Part shown: in pieces, positions 17,322 through 25,501 of the stretch | Layout of the letters: every line of letters begins with the position of its first letter | Position numbering within the stretch: position 1 is the first letter of the stretch | Source: Rhodospirillales bacterium | GTDB taxonomy: Bacteria > Pseudomonadota > Alphaproteobacteria > Acetobacterales > Acetobacteraceae | DNA length: 37,553 nt | NCBI GenBank assembly: GCA_018971565.1 | Contig: JAGXAO010000008.1 | Location: 1-37,553, forward strand | Direction of reading: 5' to 3' | The notes under the pieces: model-generated | Seen by the model: only the letters and a program-made list of their open reading frames with translations | What the model was told of the DNA's origin: nothing | The model's database searches: none | Position numbers and translations under genes: made by a program

Positions 17322-18658
17322 TCGGGCGCGCGCCGGGCGGTCAGGGCGAGCATGTCCGCCCGCAGCAGCTTGCCGAGATTATTGCGCGGCAGGCTTTCCA
17401 CCAGCACCAGCGGGCGGGGCAGAAAGGCCGTATCCAGCCGCTCGCGCAAGGCCTGCAAGATCTGCGATGCCGTGAGCCCAGGGGCGACAGCCAGGGCTTT
17501 CAGGCGGGGTACGGCCTGGGTCTCGCCCTCTTCCATCAGGAAAGTGCCGTCCTTCACACCGGGAATGGCGAGAAGCTGGTGGTTGAGATAGGCGATGGAA
17601 CTGCGCTTGCCCGCGATGTTCACAAGGTCCGCCGAGCGGTTGCCGAGACGGAAATGCTGGTCTCCGGTCAGCTCAATTTCGTCCTGCACCGGGGCAATGC
17701 CTTCCACGGCAGCGCCCTGGGCCCACCAGCCATTATCGTCGCGGTGCAGCCGCACGGCATCGAAGCAGTGCCAGTCGCTCTCCCGGGTGGGGCGGCGTGT
17801 GGCGATCTGCCCGGCTTCGGTGCAGCCATAAATTTCCAGCAGCGGGGCGCGGAAGGTAGTTTCTGCCGCCTCGGCCAGGGCGGGCGGCAGCGGCGCGGTG
17901 GCAGAAAGCAACATGGCAAGTGCGGGCATCTTGCCCGGGTCAGCGGTAAGGGCGCGCAGATGCACCGGCGTTGTCACCAGCAGGCGTGGCTCCGGTGCGG
18001 CTTGCAGCACGGTGCGTACATCATCCGGAAATAGCGGTGCCGCGGCTGAAACCGCCAGCCCATGCTGCCAGGCCAGGGTGATAACAGATTCCAGCCCATA
18101 GGAATGCTGGTGCGGCACGGTGCCGACAATGCAGCCCCCGCGTATGGCCCCGACCCCAAGCCGCGCCCCGGCGGTGCGGGCGCTATGCACCAGCACTCCC
18201 CAGCTTTTGGTAACGGGCTTGGGCTTGCCGGTGGAGCCGGATGTGAACAGCACGACGGCGGGTTGCGCCCCGGGGATGGAGAGTTTTGTCTCCTCGGCTT
18301 CCGGCAGATTGGCGGGGAAGGATAGATGTGGAAGCGCCGGTGCTTCGCCATCGGTAAGCGCGTAAAGGCCAGGATATTCCTCGGCTAAATCCTTCAATAT
18401 GGCGGGTGTGGCGGCGGCGGGCATCAGGCTGACTTGCCCGCGCAGCAGGGCTGCGGCGAAGCCGACCATGAAGCGGTAGCGGTCCGCGCACAAATTAACC
18501 AGGAATCCGGCCTCCGGCAGCATGGCGGCCAGCGCCGCCACATCTCGCCGGAAGCGCGCGGCGGGGATGCTACCCTCCGGCCCGAAGGCGACGATTTCCC
18601 GTGGCCCGTGGGTCAGAACCTCATAAAGGCGGCCGCCGGGGGCGGTGCTGTCCATCAT
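17318..18658 (-). CDS. apeH: AMP-dependent acyl ligase that loads the aryl starter (ApeH-like)
   Basis: A 446-residue adenylate-forming enzyme with the P-loop VLFTSGSTGKPKPVTKS at about residues 134-150, EIYGCTEAGQIATR (A5 region), and a late RLGNRSADLVNIAGKRSS (A7-A8 core). The C-terminal LVESLPRNNLGKLLRADM gives the terminal catalytic Lys. ApeH activates 4-hydroxybenzoic acid for transfer to the carrier protein, and the same role is expected here. A Met-Met start at 18658 is 7 bp from the COG4648 gene stop. No gene making 4-hydroxybenzoate is in the window, so the starter presumably comes from central metabolism. Confidence 0.87.
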   Translation of the reverse strand: MMDSTAPGGRLYEVLTHGPREIVAFGPEGSIPAARFRRDVAALAAMLPEAGFLVNLCADRYRFMVGFAAALLRGQVSLMPAAATPAILKDLAEEYPGLYALTDGEAPALPHLSFPANLPEAEETKLSIPGAQPAVVLFTSGSTGKPKPVTKSWGVLVHSARTAGARLGVGAIRGGCIVGTVPHQHSYGLESVITLAWQHGLAVSAAAPLFPDDVRTVLQAAPEPRLLVTTPVHLRALTADPGKMPALAMLLSATAPLPPALAEAAETTFRAPLLEIYGCTEAGQIATRRPTRESDWHCFDAVRLHRDDNGWWAQGAAVEGIAPVQDEIELTGDQHFRLGNRSADLVNIAGKRSSIAYLNHQLLAIPGVKDGTFLMEEGETQAVPRLKALAVAPGLTASQILQALRERLDTAFLPRPLVLVESLPRNNLGKLLRADMLALTARRAPE

Positions 18659-18665
18659 TGGCGGG

Positions 18666-19220
18666 TCAGTCCAGGCTGGAGGCGGGAACGCGGTGCTTCG
18701 CGCAATCGCTTACCATTTCAAAAATCGTCGTGAAGGAGTGGCGTGGCGGGTCTCGCAAAACCCGGATGCGCACGGCATATTCGGCCGCGTACATCGCCAC
18801 CACCAACGGAATATCCAGTACGTTCACAAAAAACGACCAGGCGGTGAGCGGCGCGAAGCAGAACAGCAGCACCGACGTGGAAAGCTGTGCCGCGAAGAAG
18901 CAGGACCAGGCGATGGTCACGCGGCGGGTATATACGATCAGCTCTGTGGGAATATCCGGCCCATGCAGCTTGTAAGCCATGGCGGTTATCAGCGGTGTAT
19001 GCCCCCGGCGCAGCGTGAGCGCGAAAGTTGTCAGCAGGGTGGCATAAAGCACCCAATGCATCAGGGCGGCGGCTGTCACGAAGCTGAGCTTGAACAAACC
19101 TTCGGCCGTGAATGCAACGGGGATGTGCCGGCTTGCAACGATGGCCAGGTGAAACAACAGAGGCACCAGGACGATTAGCAGAATGGCCCCGTATGGCGAA
19201 CGTGCCCTGGTAAGAGTCAT
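18666..19220 (-). CDS. apeG: COG4648-type membrane protein of the aryl-polyene cluster (ApeG-like)
   Basis: A 184-residue integral membrane protein with about four hydrophobic helices: AILLIVLVPLLFHLAIVA, AAALMHWVLYATLLTTFAL, AWSCFFAAQLSTSVLLFCF and a last one around VNVLDIPLVVAMYAAEYA. This matches the COG4648 family found beside the carrier protein in aryl-polyene clusters, sometimes mislabelled as a ketosynthase although it has no thiolase fold or catalytic Cys. Its biochemical role is not known. It overlaps the acyl carrier protein gene by 4 bp. Confidence 0.82.
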   Translation of the reverse strand: MTLTRARSPYGAILLIVLVPLLFHLAIVASRHIPVAFTAEGLFKLSFVTAAALMHWVLYATLLTTFALTLRRGHTPLITAMAYKLHGPDIPTELIVYTRRVTIAWSCFFAAQLSTSVLLFCFAPLTAWSFFVNVLDIPLVVAMYAAEYAVRIRVLRDPPRHSFTTIFEMVSDCAKHRVPASSLD

Positions 19221-19498
19221 GCCGACGCCCGGTGTGCCTGAATATGCGCTGAGAGGGTTCTCAGGGATTTAAAAATGCTTTGATTATTCTCATCATCCGC
19301 GCGCAGCTTCACGCCGTAACGTTGTGCCACCACCAGCGAGATCTCCAGCATGTCGATCGAATCGAGCCCCAGCCCCTCCCCATGGAGCGGCGCGTCAGGA
19401 TCAATCTCTGCTGCTGCCGTATCGAGGTTCAAGGTGGAAGTGATCAGATTGGCAAGCTCTGCTTCGTCGAAAGACTGGGGTAAGGTCGTTGATGTCAT
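19217..19498 (-). CDS. apeE: Acyl carrier protein, first gene of the aryl-polyene operon
   Basis: A 93-residue acyl carrier protein with the phosphopantetheine attachment site GLGLDSIDMLEI, Ser47. It carries the growing aryl-polyene chain. Its length and acidic character fit, and it is the most upstream gene of the long operon. E. coli-type clusters have two carrier proteins (ApeE and ApeF); only this one is visible, so the letter is a best guess. The start is uncertain: the ATG at 19498 begins the conserved domain but has a weak ribosome site, and in-frame ATGs at 19552 and 19561 exist. No phosphopantetheinyl transferase is encoded in the window. Confidence 0.82.
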   Translation of the reverse strand: MTSTTLPQSFDEAELANLITSTLNLDTAAAEIDPDAPLHGEGLGLDSIDMLEISLVVAQRYGVKLRADDENNQSIFKSLRTLSAHIQAHRASA

Positions 19499-19680
19499 GA
19501 ACCCATCAATAGGAGAGGTGAGAGGGCTGGCCAAGTGAAAACGCCGTACCATTAATAACATCTGGGCCACCGTAATATGCGGCGCTGAAGTATTATTCTA
19601 TTTTTAATCAAAGCGTTATGTGTAAAACAGCGGTTATTGTGCCGCCGGGTTTCGCACATGCCGGCGCTAGACTGACGAGA

Positions 19681-19707
19681 TTGACACACAGGGTTGCCCG
19701 GCATAAT
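19681..19707 (+). promoter_or_regulatory. Sigma-70-like promoter for the NRAMP-type transporter
   Basis: A perfect -35 hexamer TTGACA at 19681-19686 is followed by CATAAT (5 of 6 to TATAAT) at 19702-19707 with a 15-bp spacer, slightly short. Transcription would start near 19714, which lies downstream of the first in-frame ATG (19618) and so supports the TTG at 19759 as the real start of the transporter. Confidence 0.5.
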
Positions 19708-19758
19708 CGGCAACTGGATGTTGTAATAATTCTTATTCTCACTACGTCAGGACCAGCC

Positions 19759-21003
19759 TTGTCTCAGCCAGCCTCTCCAATCCGCCGCGCTGCGTTACCT
19801 TTTTTGGCGGTGTTCGGGCCGGGGTTGGTGGTCATGCTGGCCGATACCGAGGTTGGCAGCATCATTACCGCCTCGCAATCCGGTGTGGCCTGGGGCTACC
19901 GGCTGCTGCTGCTGCAATTTCTGCTCATGCCTATTCTGTATGTGGTGCAGGAGCTTACCGTCCGCCTCGGCATCTTCACCGGCAAGGGCCATGGGGAACT
20001 GATTCGCGATACCTTCGGCAAGGGCTGGGCGTGGCTTTCAGCCGCCGGGCTGGCGGTGGCCACGGTGGGCGCGCTGCTTTCGGAATTCTCAGGCGTGGCA
20101 GGTGTGGGAGAACTTTATGGCGTGCCGCGCGCCGCAACGCTTAGCTTGTCCGTACTGTTTCTTTTGGTTGTGGCGTTTACCGGCTCTTACCGCCGGGTGG
20201 AGCGTGTGGCGATCGCGCTGGGGCTGTTCGAATTCGTATTTTTCGTTATCGCTTTCGTCTCGAAACCGGATGCCCACCAGATCGCCGTGCAGATGTTCCG
20301 GCCCGCCCTGGCCAATCAGGATTATCTGTTTCTTGTCGCCGCGAATATCGGCGCGGTGATCATGCCGTGGATGATTTTCTACCAGCAATCCGCCATCGCG
20401 GATAAAAAGCTCTCTCCGGCGGATTTCCGCTACGCCAAGCTGGATACGGCCATCGGTTCTGTCATTACTCAGTTGGTGATGGCGGCGGTGTTAATTTCCA
20501 CAGCGGCCACCATCGGCCTCAAAAATCCTCACGCCAGCCTCAATACCGTGGGGGATATCACGGCGGCGCTCATCCCGTATCTGGGCATGACCATGGGCAA
20601 ATTAATCTTCGGCATTGGTGTGCTGGGGGCCGGGTTGGTTGCTTCCATCGTTGCTTCTCTGGCGCTTGCCTGGGGGCTGGGCGAGGTTACCGGCTACCGC
20701 CGTTCATTGGAGGACCATCCCTTCCGGGCCAAATGGTTTTATGGCGTTTATGCGGCCTGCCTCATCTGCGGCGCGGTATTGGTGGATGTGGTGCCGAATC
20801 TCGTGATTTTGAACATCGCTGTAGAAGTGATGAACGCCCTGCTGCTGCCCGTGGTGCTTGGCTTTCTGGTGATGTTGGGGCTGAAAGCCCTACCCGCCGC
20901 GGTGCGGCTGCGCGGCTGGTATGCGGGGCTAACCATCCTGCTCTCGGTGATCACGGCCGGGCTTGGGGTTTATGGCGGCCTCTCCGGCGCGGGGCTGTTC
21001 TAG
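19759..21003 (+). CDS. NRAMP-family divalent metal transporter with non-canonical metal-site motifs
   Basis: A 414-residue inner-membrane protein with about 11 helices. The first opens with FGPGLVVMLADTEVGS, the place where NRAMP/MntH proteins read DPGN. The sixth-helix site reads GAVIMPWMIFYQQSA instead of the usual MPHN run, keeping the Met. Replacement of both motifs is characteristic of NRAMP-related magnesium transporters and other divergent clades, so the cargo may be Mg2+ or another ion rather than Mn2+. I start at the TTG at 19759 (AGGA upstream), because an apparent promoter lies between it and the ATG at 19618, and the extra residues are not family-like. It converges on the gene at 21010, with only 6 bp between the stop codons. 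Confidence 0.8.
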   Translation: MSQPASPIRRAALPFLAVFGPGLVVMLADTEVGSIITASQSGVAWGYRLLLLQFLLMPILYVVQELTVRLGIFTGKGHGELIRDTFGKGWAWLSAAGLAVATVGALLSEFSGVAGVGELYGVPRAATLSLSVLFLLVVAFTGSYRRVERVAIALGLFEFVFFVIAFVSKPDAHQIAVQMFRPALANQDYLFLVAANIGAVIMPWMIFYQQSAIADKKLSPADFRYAKLDTAIGSVITQLVMAAVLISTAATIGLKNPHASLNTVGDITAALIPYLGMTMGKLIFGIGVLGAGLVASIVASLALAWGLGEVTGYRRSLEDHPFRAKWFYGVYAACLICGAVLVDVVPNLVILNIAVEVMNALLLPVVLGFLVMLGLKALPAAVRLRGWYAGLTILLSVITAGLGVYGGLSGAGLF

Positions 21004-21009
21004 CGGTTG

Positions 21010-21648
21010 TTAAGTCAGCATCGTCATCTCGCCCCCGCGAAGTTGTGCGACGCGCTTGCTGAAGCGCGGGCCATAGAGCCGGTAACAGGTGAAAACAATC
21101 CGTAGACCTTGAGGGAGAGTACTCGCCAGAGCCTCCATGCCTGGCACCGGATCCGTGCGCTCGATCAACCTGCTCTCCTCTGATGGAAAAGCAATTGGCT
21201 GAGCATAGGCACTGGAGAGGTGCGGGCATAGTTTTTGCGCCCTGCGTGCGCAAGACAAATGCACCGGCGGCACATTGCCCGCATAGCGCCGGCTTTCATC
21301 CGGCATGACAACAAAGCCACCAGATTCCTTGGGGAAGATATATCTATCCCCCCGCGGTGTTGTCTTTCCGCAAACATGACATTTATGACTGACCATCCCG
21401 ATACGGTGCCGGCTTACATGGAGCGCTGAGAAGCGCGGCGCTCCCTCTCCTTGGCGCTGAAGTTGCACCAGATCCACCAGGCCGGGAAAATCCTCGGATA
21501 ATTGCAGTTCATAAGTCTGTTCCCCACTCCAGGACACAGACCAGGGGACATTTTTCCCAATTGCCCAGCCGCCCATATGGCTGGACCCATTTCCAGCCAT
21601 GTTCTCAGGCGTTTTTTGCCCCGTTGGGCGGCCGAAACTTCCAGTCAT
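21010..21648 (-). CDS. Unknown cytoplasmic protein with a zinc-finger-like Cys pattern
   Basis: A 212-residue protein I do not recognise. There is no signal peptide and no membrane helix. The centre carries SHKCHVCGKTTPRGDRYIF, a CxxC knuckle, then PPVHLSCARRAQKLCPHL, a second Cys pair plus His, so one zinc ion could be bound across about 60 residues. The C-terminus is basic (YGPRFSKRVAQLRGG). The ATG at 21648 has GGGA upstream. It is a single gene convergent with the NRAMP-like transporter. The Cys-rich core suggests nucleic-acid or protein binding, but no function can be assigned. Confidence 0.7.
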   Translation of the reverse strand: MTGSFGRPTGQKTPENMAGNGSSHMGGWAIGKNVPWSVSWSGEQTYELQLSEDFPGLVDLVQLQRQGEGAPRFSALHVSRHRIGMVSHKCHVCGKTTPRGDRYIFPKESGGFVVMPDESRRYAGNVPPVHLSCARRAQKLCPHLSSAYAQPIAFPSEESRLIERTDPVPGMEALASTLPQGLRIVFTCYRLYGPRFSKRVAQLRGGEMTMLT

Positions 21649-21853
21649 AAACAATTCCCAAATGGTGCTCGGTGGGCCAGGCCAGACTGCAACGGAACTA
21701 AAGAGGGGTGCAAGTAAGGTTCTGTGGTGAAGAAATTACGCCGCTGGGTTCAAGGCGGGTTGTTTGGGCGCCTGTGCCGGCCATGGGTTTGAGGCACAGG
21801 TCTGCTTCCTGTTTACAGGCGACAGCTACGGCCCCGGGGGGTTAGGGTGCGGC

Positions 21854-22909
21854 ATGTTACGTACCGGTATTCCCCTTGCGCTGTTGTCGGCCATTCTGTT
21901 CGGCGCCAGCACCCCGTTCGCCAAGCTTCTCCTTGGAGCCATTAACCCTTGGATGATGGCAGGTATTTTGTACCTGGGGGCTGGCGCCGGTCTTTCGGTC
22001 ATCCACGTCTTCCGTATAGGTCTCCGGTTTCCGGCTATGGAAGCGCCACTGCGACGCTCCGATTTGCCGTGGCTCGGTCTGGTTATTCTGGCGGGGGGCC
22101 TTGGCGGGCCGCTCCTTCTCATGCAGGGCCTTTCCCATAGCAGCGCAACCAGTGCTTCATTGCTGTTGAACCTGGAAGGGCTGGCCACCATGGGGATTGC
22201 CTGGATAATCTTCCGCGAGAACGTGGACCGGCGCTTGCTCATCGGCGCATTCTGCATTCTTGCCGGTGCGGCAATACTCTCGTGGCGTGGTGGCGCAAGC
22301 GTGGATCTCGGTGCCGTTTTGATCACCGGCGCTTGCCTGTGCTGGGGTATCGACAATAATCTGACCCGTAAATTATCCTCTGCGGACCCGGTACAGATTG
22401 CCATGTTGAAGGGGCTGGTTGCCGGCACGGTGAATGTCGCGCTGGCTTTTGCGGCTGGAGCAAGCCTCCCGCCTCTTGGTCTGCTTATGCTGGCGGGGGT
22501 GGTAGGCTTTCTTGGTTATGGTGTCAGTCTGGTGCTATTCGTGCTGGCGCTTCGCCACCTTGGAACCGCGCGCACCAGCGCTTATTTCTCGCTCGCACCC
22601 TTCATTGGCGCGGCACTTGCCGTGGGAGTGCTGGGGGAGCCCGTTGCAGCCAGGCTTTTGGCCGCCGGTGCGTTCATGGGTATTGGCCTTTGGTTGCACC
22701 TGACCGAGAGGCACGCGCATGACCATGTACATGACGAAATGGAGCATGAGCACCGCCACCGGCACGACGAGCACCACCAACATGACCATGACGAGAATAT
22801 GCCGCCGGGTGAACCGCACTCGCATCGGCACTGGCACGCACGGCTGGTTCACCGGCATGCGCATTACCCAGACCTGCACCACCGGCACGGGCATCGCCAA
22901 GCGCGTTGA
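21854..22909 (+). CDS. DMT/EamA-family transporter with a histidine-rich C-terminal tail
   Basis: A 351-residue inner-membrane protein with ten hydrophobic segments arranged as two EamA repeats: LALLSAILFGASTPFAKLLL begins the first, and the second starts near GAVLITGACLCWGIDNNLTR. After the last helix a tail of about 65 residues (roughly 285-351) is packed with His, Asp and Glu, e.g. HDHVHDEMEHEHRHRHDEHH and later HRHAHYPDLHHRHGH, a likely metal-binding segment in the cytoplasm. The tail suggests metal (Ni, Co, Zn) export or metal gating rather than ordinary metabolite export. The start at the ATG at 21854 sits just before the first helix; about 30 upstream in-frame residues are not family-like. 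Confidence 0.85.
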   Translation: MLRTGIPLALLSAILFGASTPFAKLLLGAINPWMMAGILYLGAGAGLSVIHVFRIGLRFPAMEAPLRRSDLPWLGLVILAGGLGGPLLLMQGLSHSSATSASLLLNLEGLATMGIAWIIFRENVDRRLLIGAFCILAGAAILSWRGGASVDLGAVLITGACLCWGIDNNLTRKLSSADPVQIAMLKGLVAGTVNVALAFAAGASLPPLGLLMLAGVVGFLGYGVSLVLFVLALRHLGTARTSAYFSLAPFIGAALAVGVLGEPVAARLLAAGAFMGIGLWLHLTERHAHDHVHDEMEHEHRHRHDEHHQHDHDENMPPGEPHSHRHWHARLVHRHAHYPDLHHRHGHRQAR

Positions 22910-23064
22910 ATAAGGCTGTGAGGCGTGGCCCGGCCAGGGCGGGAACATTTATGAGATTTAATAAAAGTTAATGAAACACCTGATGATTCAAGGCGTTTTA
23001 CCTCCCACCTTTGCTCCGCCAGGCAAGGTGGAGCCTTTCGTGGAGCAGTACAGGATGAAGCGAA

Positions 23065-24597
23065 ATGTCTGGAATTGACCGCGCCCCTTTGGGCTCTCCT
23101 TTGATGAATCAATCCACGCCACTTTTGAAGGAAGGCCATAATTGCTGGCGAACCGAGCCGGCCGAACGTTTTTCATTCATTGTCGATGCTGCGGATTATT
23201 TTGTCGCCGCCCGCAAGGCCATGTTGAAGGCCAGGCACAGTATTTATCTCATTGGTTGGGATTTCGACGCCCGGATACAATTGGGCGATTGCACGGATGA
23301 CGGGCCGCGTCCTCTCGGAGATTTCATCATCTGGCTGGCGGAGCGGACACCCACTCTGGAAATCAGGCTCCTTCGTTGGGACACAGGTGCTTTCAAGGCC
23401 ATGTTCCGAGGCAGAACATGGCTGACGCTGATGCGGTGGAAGTTTCACCGGCAGATCACCTTGAAGCTTGATGGAGCACACCCGCTTGCGGGCTCGCATC
23501 ATCAAAAAATTGTCGTGATCGACGATTGCATGGCGTTCTGCGGCGGAATCGACATGACGCTTGGCCGCTGGGACAAGCGAAGCCATCTTGATGACGACCC
23601 TGAGAGGGTTGCGCCGGATGGCACGCTTCTTAAACCCTGGCACGATGCAACGAGCGCGTTTGACGGCGCGGCGGCGCGGGCTGTGGCAGAGCTGGCCCGC
23701 CAGCGTTGGTTTGCTGCCACGGGGGAAGCAGTGCCTGCCGAGGTTGACCTGCATGATTGCTGGCCGGAAGGGCTGCCCCCTACATTCCAGGATATCCGCC
23801 TGGCGATCGCGCGCACAATCCCTGAAATGCCGGATCGGGAGCCCATTTTTGAAATCGAGCAAATGTATATCGATCTGGTTTCAAGGGCAAAAAAATGGAT
23901 ATATGCCGAAAGCCAGTATTTTGCCTCGCGCCGGGTTGCACATGCAATTGCGCGCAGACTGATTGAGGAGAACGGCCCGGAAATCGTTATCGTCAACCCT
24001 GTGAGCGCGGAGGGGTGGATTGAGCCGATTGCCATGGACTCCGCACGCGCCAGATTGGTTGAGGCATTGCAGCGTGTTGATAAATATGGCCGCTTCCGTG
24101 TCTATCATGCGCTGACGAATGGCGGAAACGAGATATACATCCACGCCAAAGTCACTATTGTAGATGATACTTACCTCCGGCTTGGTTCATCGAATTTCAA
24201 CAATAGATCGCTGAAACTCGATACCGAATGCGATGTGATTCTGGCGGCCGACGAATCCGGAAATGAGGCGATTTCAGACAAAATCATTGAGATCATGCAT
24301 GACCTCATCGCTGAGCATGCCGGCCTTGCCGCGGCGGATATTGCACGCCGATTTGAGGAGACGGGTTCTCTGATCGCGACGATTGAGACGCTATGCGAGA
24401 ATGCCGAGGGCCGCCGCCGCTTTGCCTCATTTAAAATGCCCGAACTGGGCGCTGTTAAGGAATGGCTGGCCGATAATGAAATTCTTGACCCTGAAGGTCC
24501 GGATGCGATTTTTGAGCCATTGAGCCGCCGTGGATTATTCAAGGGATGGAGGTGGCCACGGCCTCTGAGCGCCCGCAGCACGCAAACCGCCACGTAA
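23065..24597 (+). CDS. Phospholipase-D/cardiolipin-synthase-like protein
   Basis: A 510-residue PLD-superfamily enzyme with both HKD motifs: HHQKIVVIDD (about residues 144-153) followed by FCGGIDMTLGRWD, and IHAKVTIVDD (about 360-369) followed by LGSSNFNNRSLKLDTE. Two HKD repeats form one active site that makes or breaks phosphodiester bonds through a phospho-histidine. It has no signal peptide or N-terminal helices, unlike classical cardiolipin synthases, so it may be a soluble or membrane-peripheral phospholipase or transphosphatidylase. It stands alone between the DMT transporter and minC. The ATG at 23065 is chosen; a second ATG at 23104 is possible. Confidence 0.85.
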   Translation: MSGIDRAPLGSPLMNQSTPLLKEGHNCWRTEPAERFSFIVDAADYFVAARKAMLKARHSIYLIGWDFDARIQLGDCTDDGPRPLGDFIIWLAERTPTLEIRLLRWDTGAFKAMFRGRTWLTLMRWKFHRQITLKLDGAHPLAGSHHQKIVVIDDCMAFCGGIDMTLGRWDKRSHLDDDPERVAPDGTLLKPWHDATSAFDGAAARAVAELARQRWFAATGEAVPAEVDLHDCWPEGLPPTFQDIRLAIARTIPEMPDREPIFEIEQMYIDLVSRAKKWIYAESQYFASRRVAHAIARRLIEENGPEIVIVNPVSAEGWIEPIAMDSARARLVEALQRVDKYGRFRVYHALTNGGNEIYIHAKVTIVDDTYLRLGSSNFNNRSLKLDTECDVILAADESGNEAISDKIIEIMHDLIAEHAGLAAADIARRFEETGSLIATIETLCENAEGRRRFASFKMPELGAVKEWLADNEILDPEGPDAIFEPLSRRGLFKGWRWPRPLSARSTQTAT

Positions 24598-24650
24598 ACC
24601 TGCCCCGCGTTAAGGCTGCCTGATCTTACCGGTCATTAATGCGTCGCGGC

Positions 24651-24678
24651 TTGACTTGAATCGTACGCCGCGGATAAC
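24651..24678 (+). promoter_or_regulatory. Sigma-70-like promoter upstream of minCDE
   Basis: TTGACT at 24651-24656 and GATAAC at 24673-24678 are separated by 16 bp, a fair match to the -35/-10 consensus. It would start a transcript near 24685, about 70 nt before the GTG of minC. No other gene intervenes. Confidence 0.45.
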
Positions 24679-24757
24679 GCTGACCAGATCATGGCTACAG
24701 ATATTGGAAGTTTTTTAGGATTCATAAAGAGATTTTCAAACGCCATAGGTTTGCGCT

Positions 24758-25471
24758 GTGGCTGATGAAGTCTCTACCCTTCCGCAGTTGCGCATCCGCG
24801 GGCGTAGTTTTATGGCGTTTATCCTGGTGCCTGAGCTTCCGATTCGGGACTGGCTTCTGGCGCTGGATGCGCAGATGGAACGCGCACCAGGATATTTCGC
24901 GCGCAAACCCATGATCGTGAATTTTTCAGCGTTGCAGGGAGAAGGCGGCGATCCGGCTGCCCTGCTTTACGCGCTGGACATGCGGGGATTGGCGCTGATC
25001 GGCGTGGAAGGTATCGAGCGCTCCCGGCTTGCGGGCACGCGCTTTGAGACATTGCCGGACCTGCGGCAGAAAGGGGAGGGCGACGACCATTTTGGGCGCG
25101 ATCTTGCCCTGCCAGAGGAGGCGGCAAAGCCTGTGCCCGCCCCCGCCTCTCTGTTAATTGACAGGCCGGTACGTTCCGGTCAGTCAATTATTTTTGAAGA
25201 TGGCGACGTCACCATCATCGGCTCCGTTTCTTCCGGTGCGGAGGTTGTGGCTGGTGGTTCGCTTCACGTTTATGGCCCTGTGCGCGGGCGGCTTGTGGCT
25301 GGTGTAAAAACTGGTGCCGGGGCGCGTATTTTTTGCGGCAGATTAAGCGCCGAGCTGGTTGCCATAGATGGCATTTACGGCACGGCGGACAATTGGAACG
25401 AGCATCTCGACGGCCGCGCAGTGCAGATAAGGCTGCAGGATGGCGCGCTCAAAATTACTGCGCTGGATTGA
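24758..25471 (+). CDS. minC: Septum-site inhibitor MinC
   Basis: A 237-residue division inhibitor. The N-terminal domain (LRIRGRSFMAFILVPELPI onward, ending near LIGVEGIERSRLAG) is the FtsZ-antagonising part. The C-terminal beta-helix domain begins about residue 125 with DRPVRSGQSI and contains VTIIGSVSSGAEVVAGGSLH and the HVYGPVRGRLVAG dimer/MinD-binding motif. It blocks Z-ring assembly away from midcell when bound to MinD. Translation starts at a GTG. It is the first gene of a minCDE operon, 30 bp before minD. Confidence 0.95.
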   Translation: MADEVSTLPQLRIRGRSFMAFILVPELPIRDWLLALDAQMERAPGYFARKPMIVNFSALQGEGGDPAALLYALDMRGLALIGVEGIERSRLAGTRFETLPDLRQKGEGDDHFGRDLALPEEAAKPVPAPASLLIDRPVRSGQSIIFEDGDVTIIGSVSSGAEVVAGGSLHVYGPVRGRLVAGVKTGAGARIFCGRLSAELVAIDGIYGTADNWNEHLDGRAVQIRLQDGALKITALD

Positions 25472-25501
25472 GATGAATTCGCCGGATAGGAGTAAAATAT
25501 A

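Noticed and set aside
19499-19758. Metal-sensing riboswitch ahead of the NRAMP-type transporter
   Set aside because: The predicted leader from 19714 to 19758 is only about 45 nt, too short for the known manganese or magnesium riboswitches.
23005-23044. Two mutually exclusive small hairpins (CCACCTT/AAGGTGG and GCTCC/GGAGC) before the PLD gene, possible switch
   Set aside because: Stems are 5-7 bp with large loops, there is no U-run, and no known riboswitch core could be seen; chance pairing is likely.
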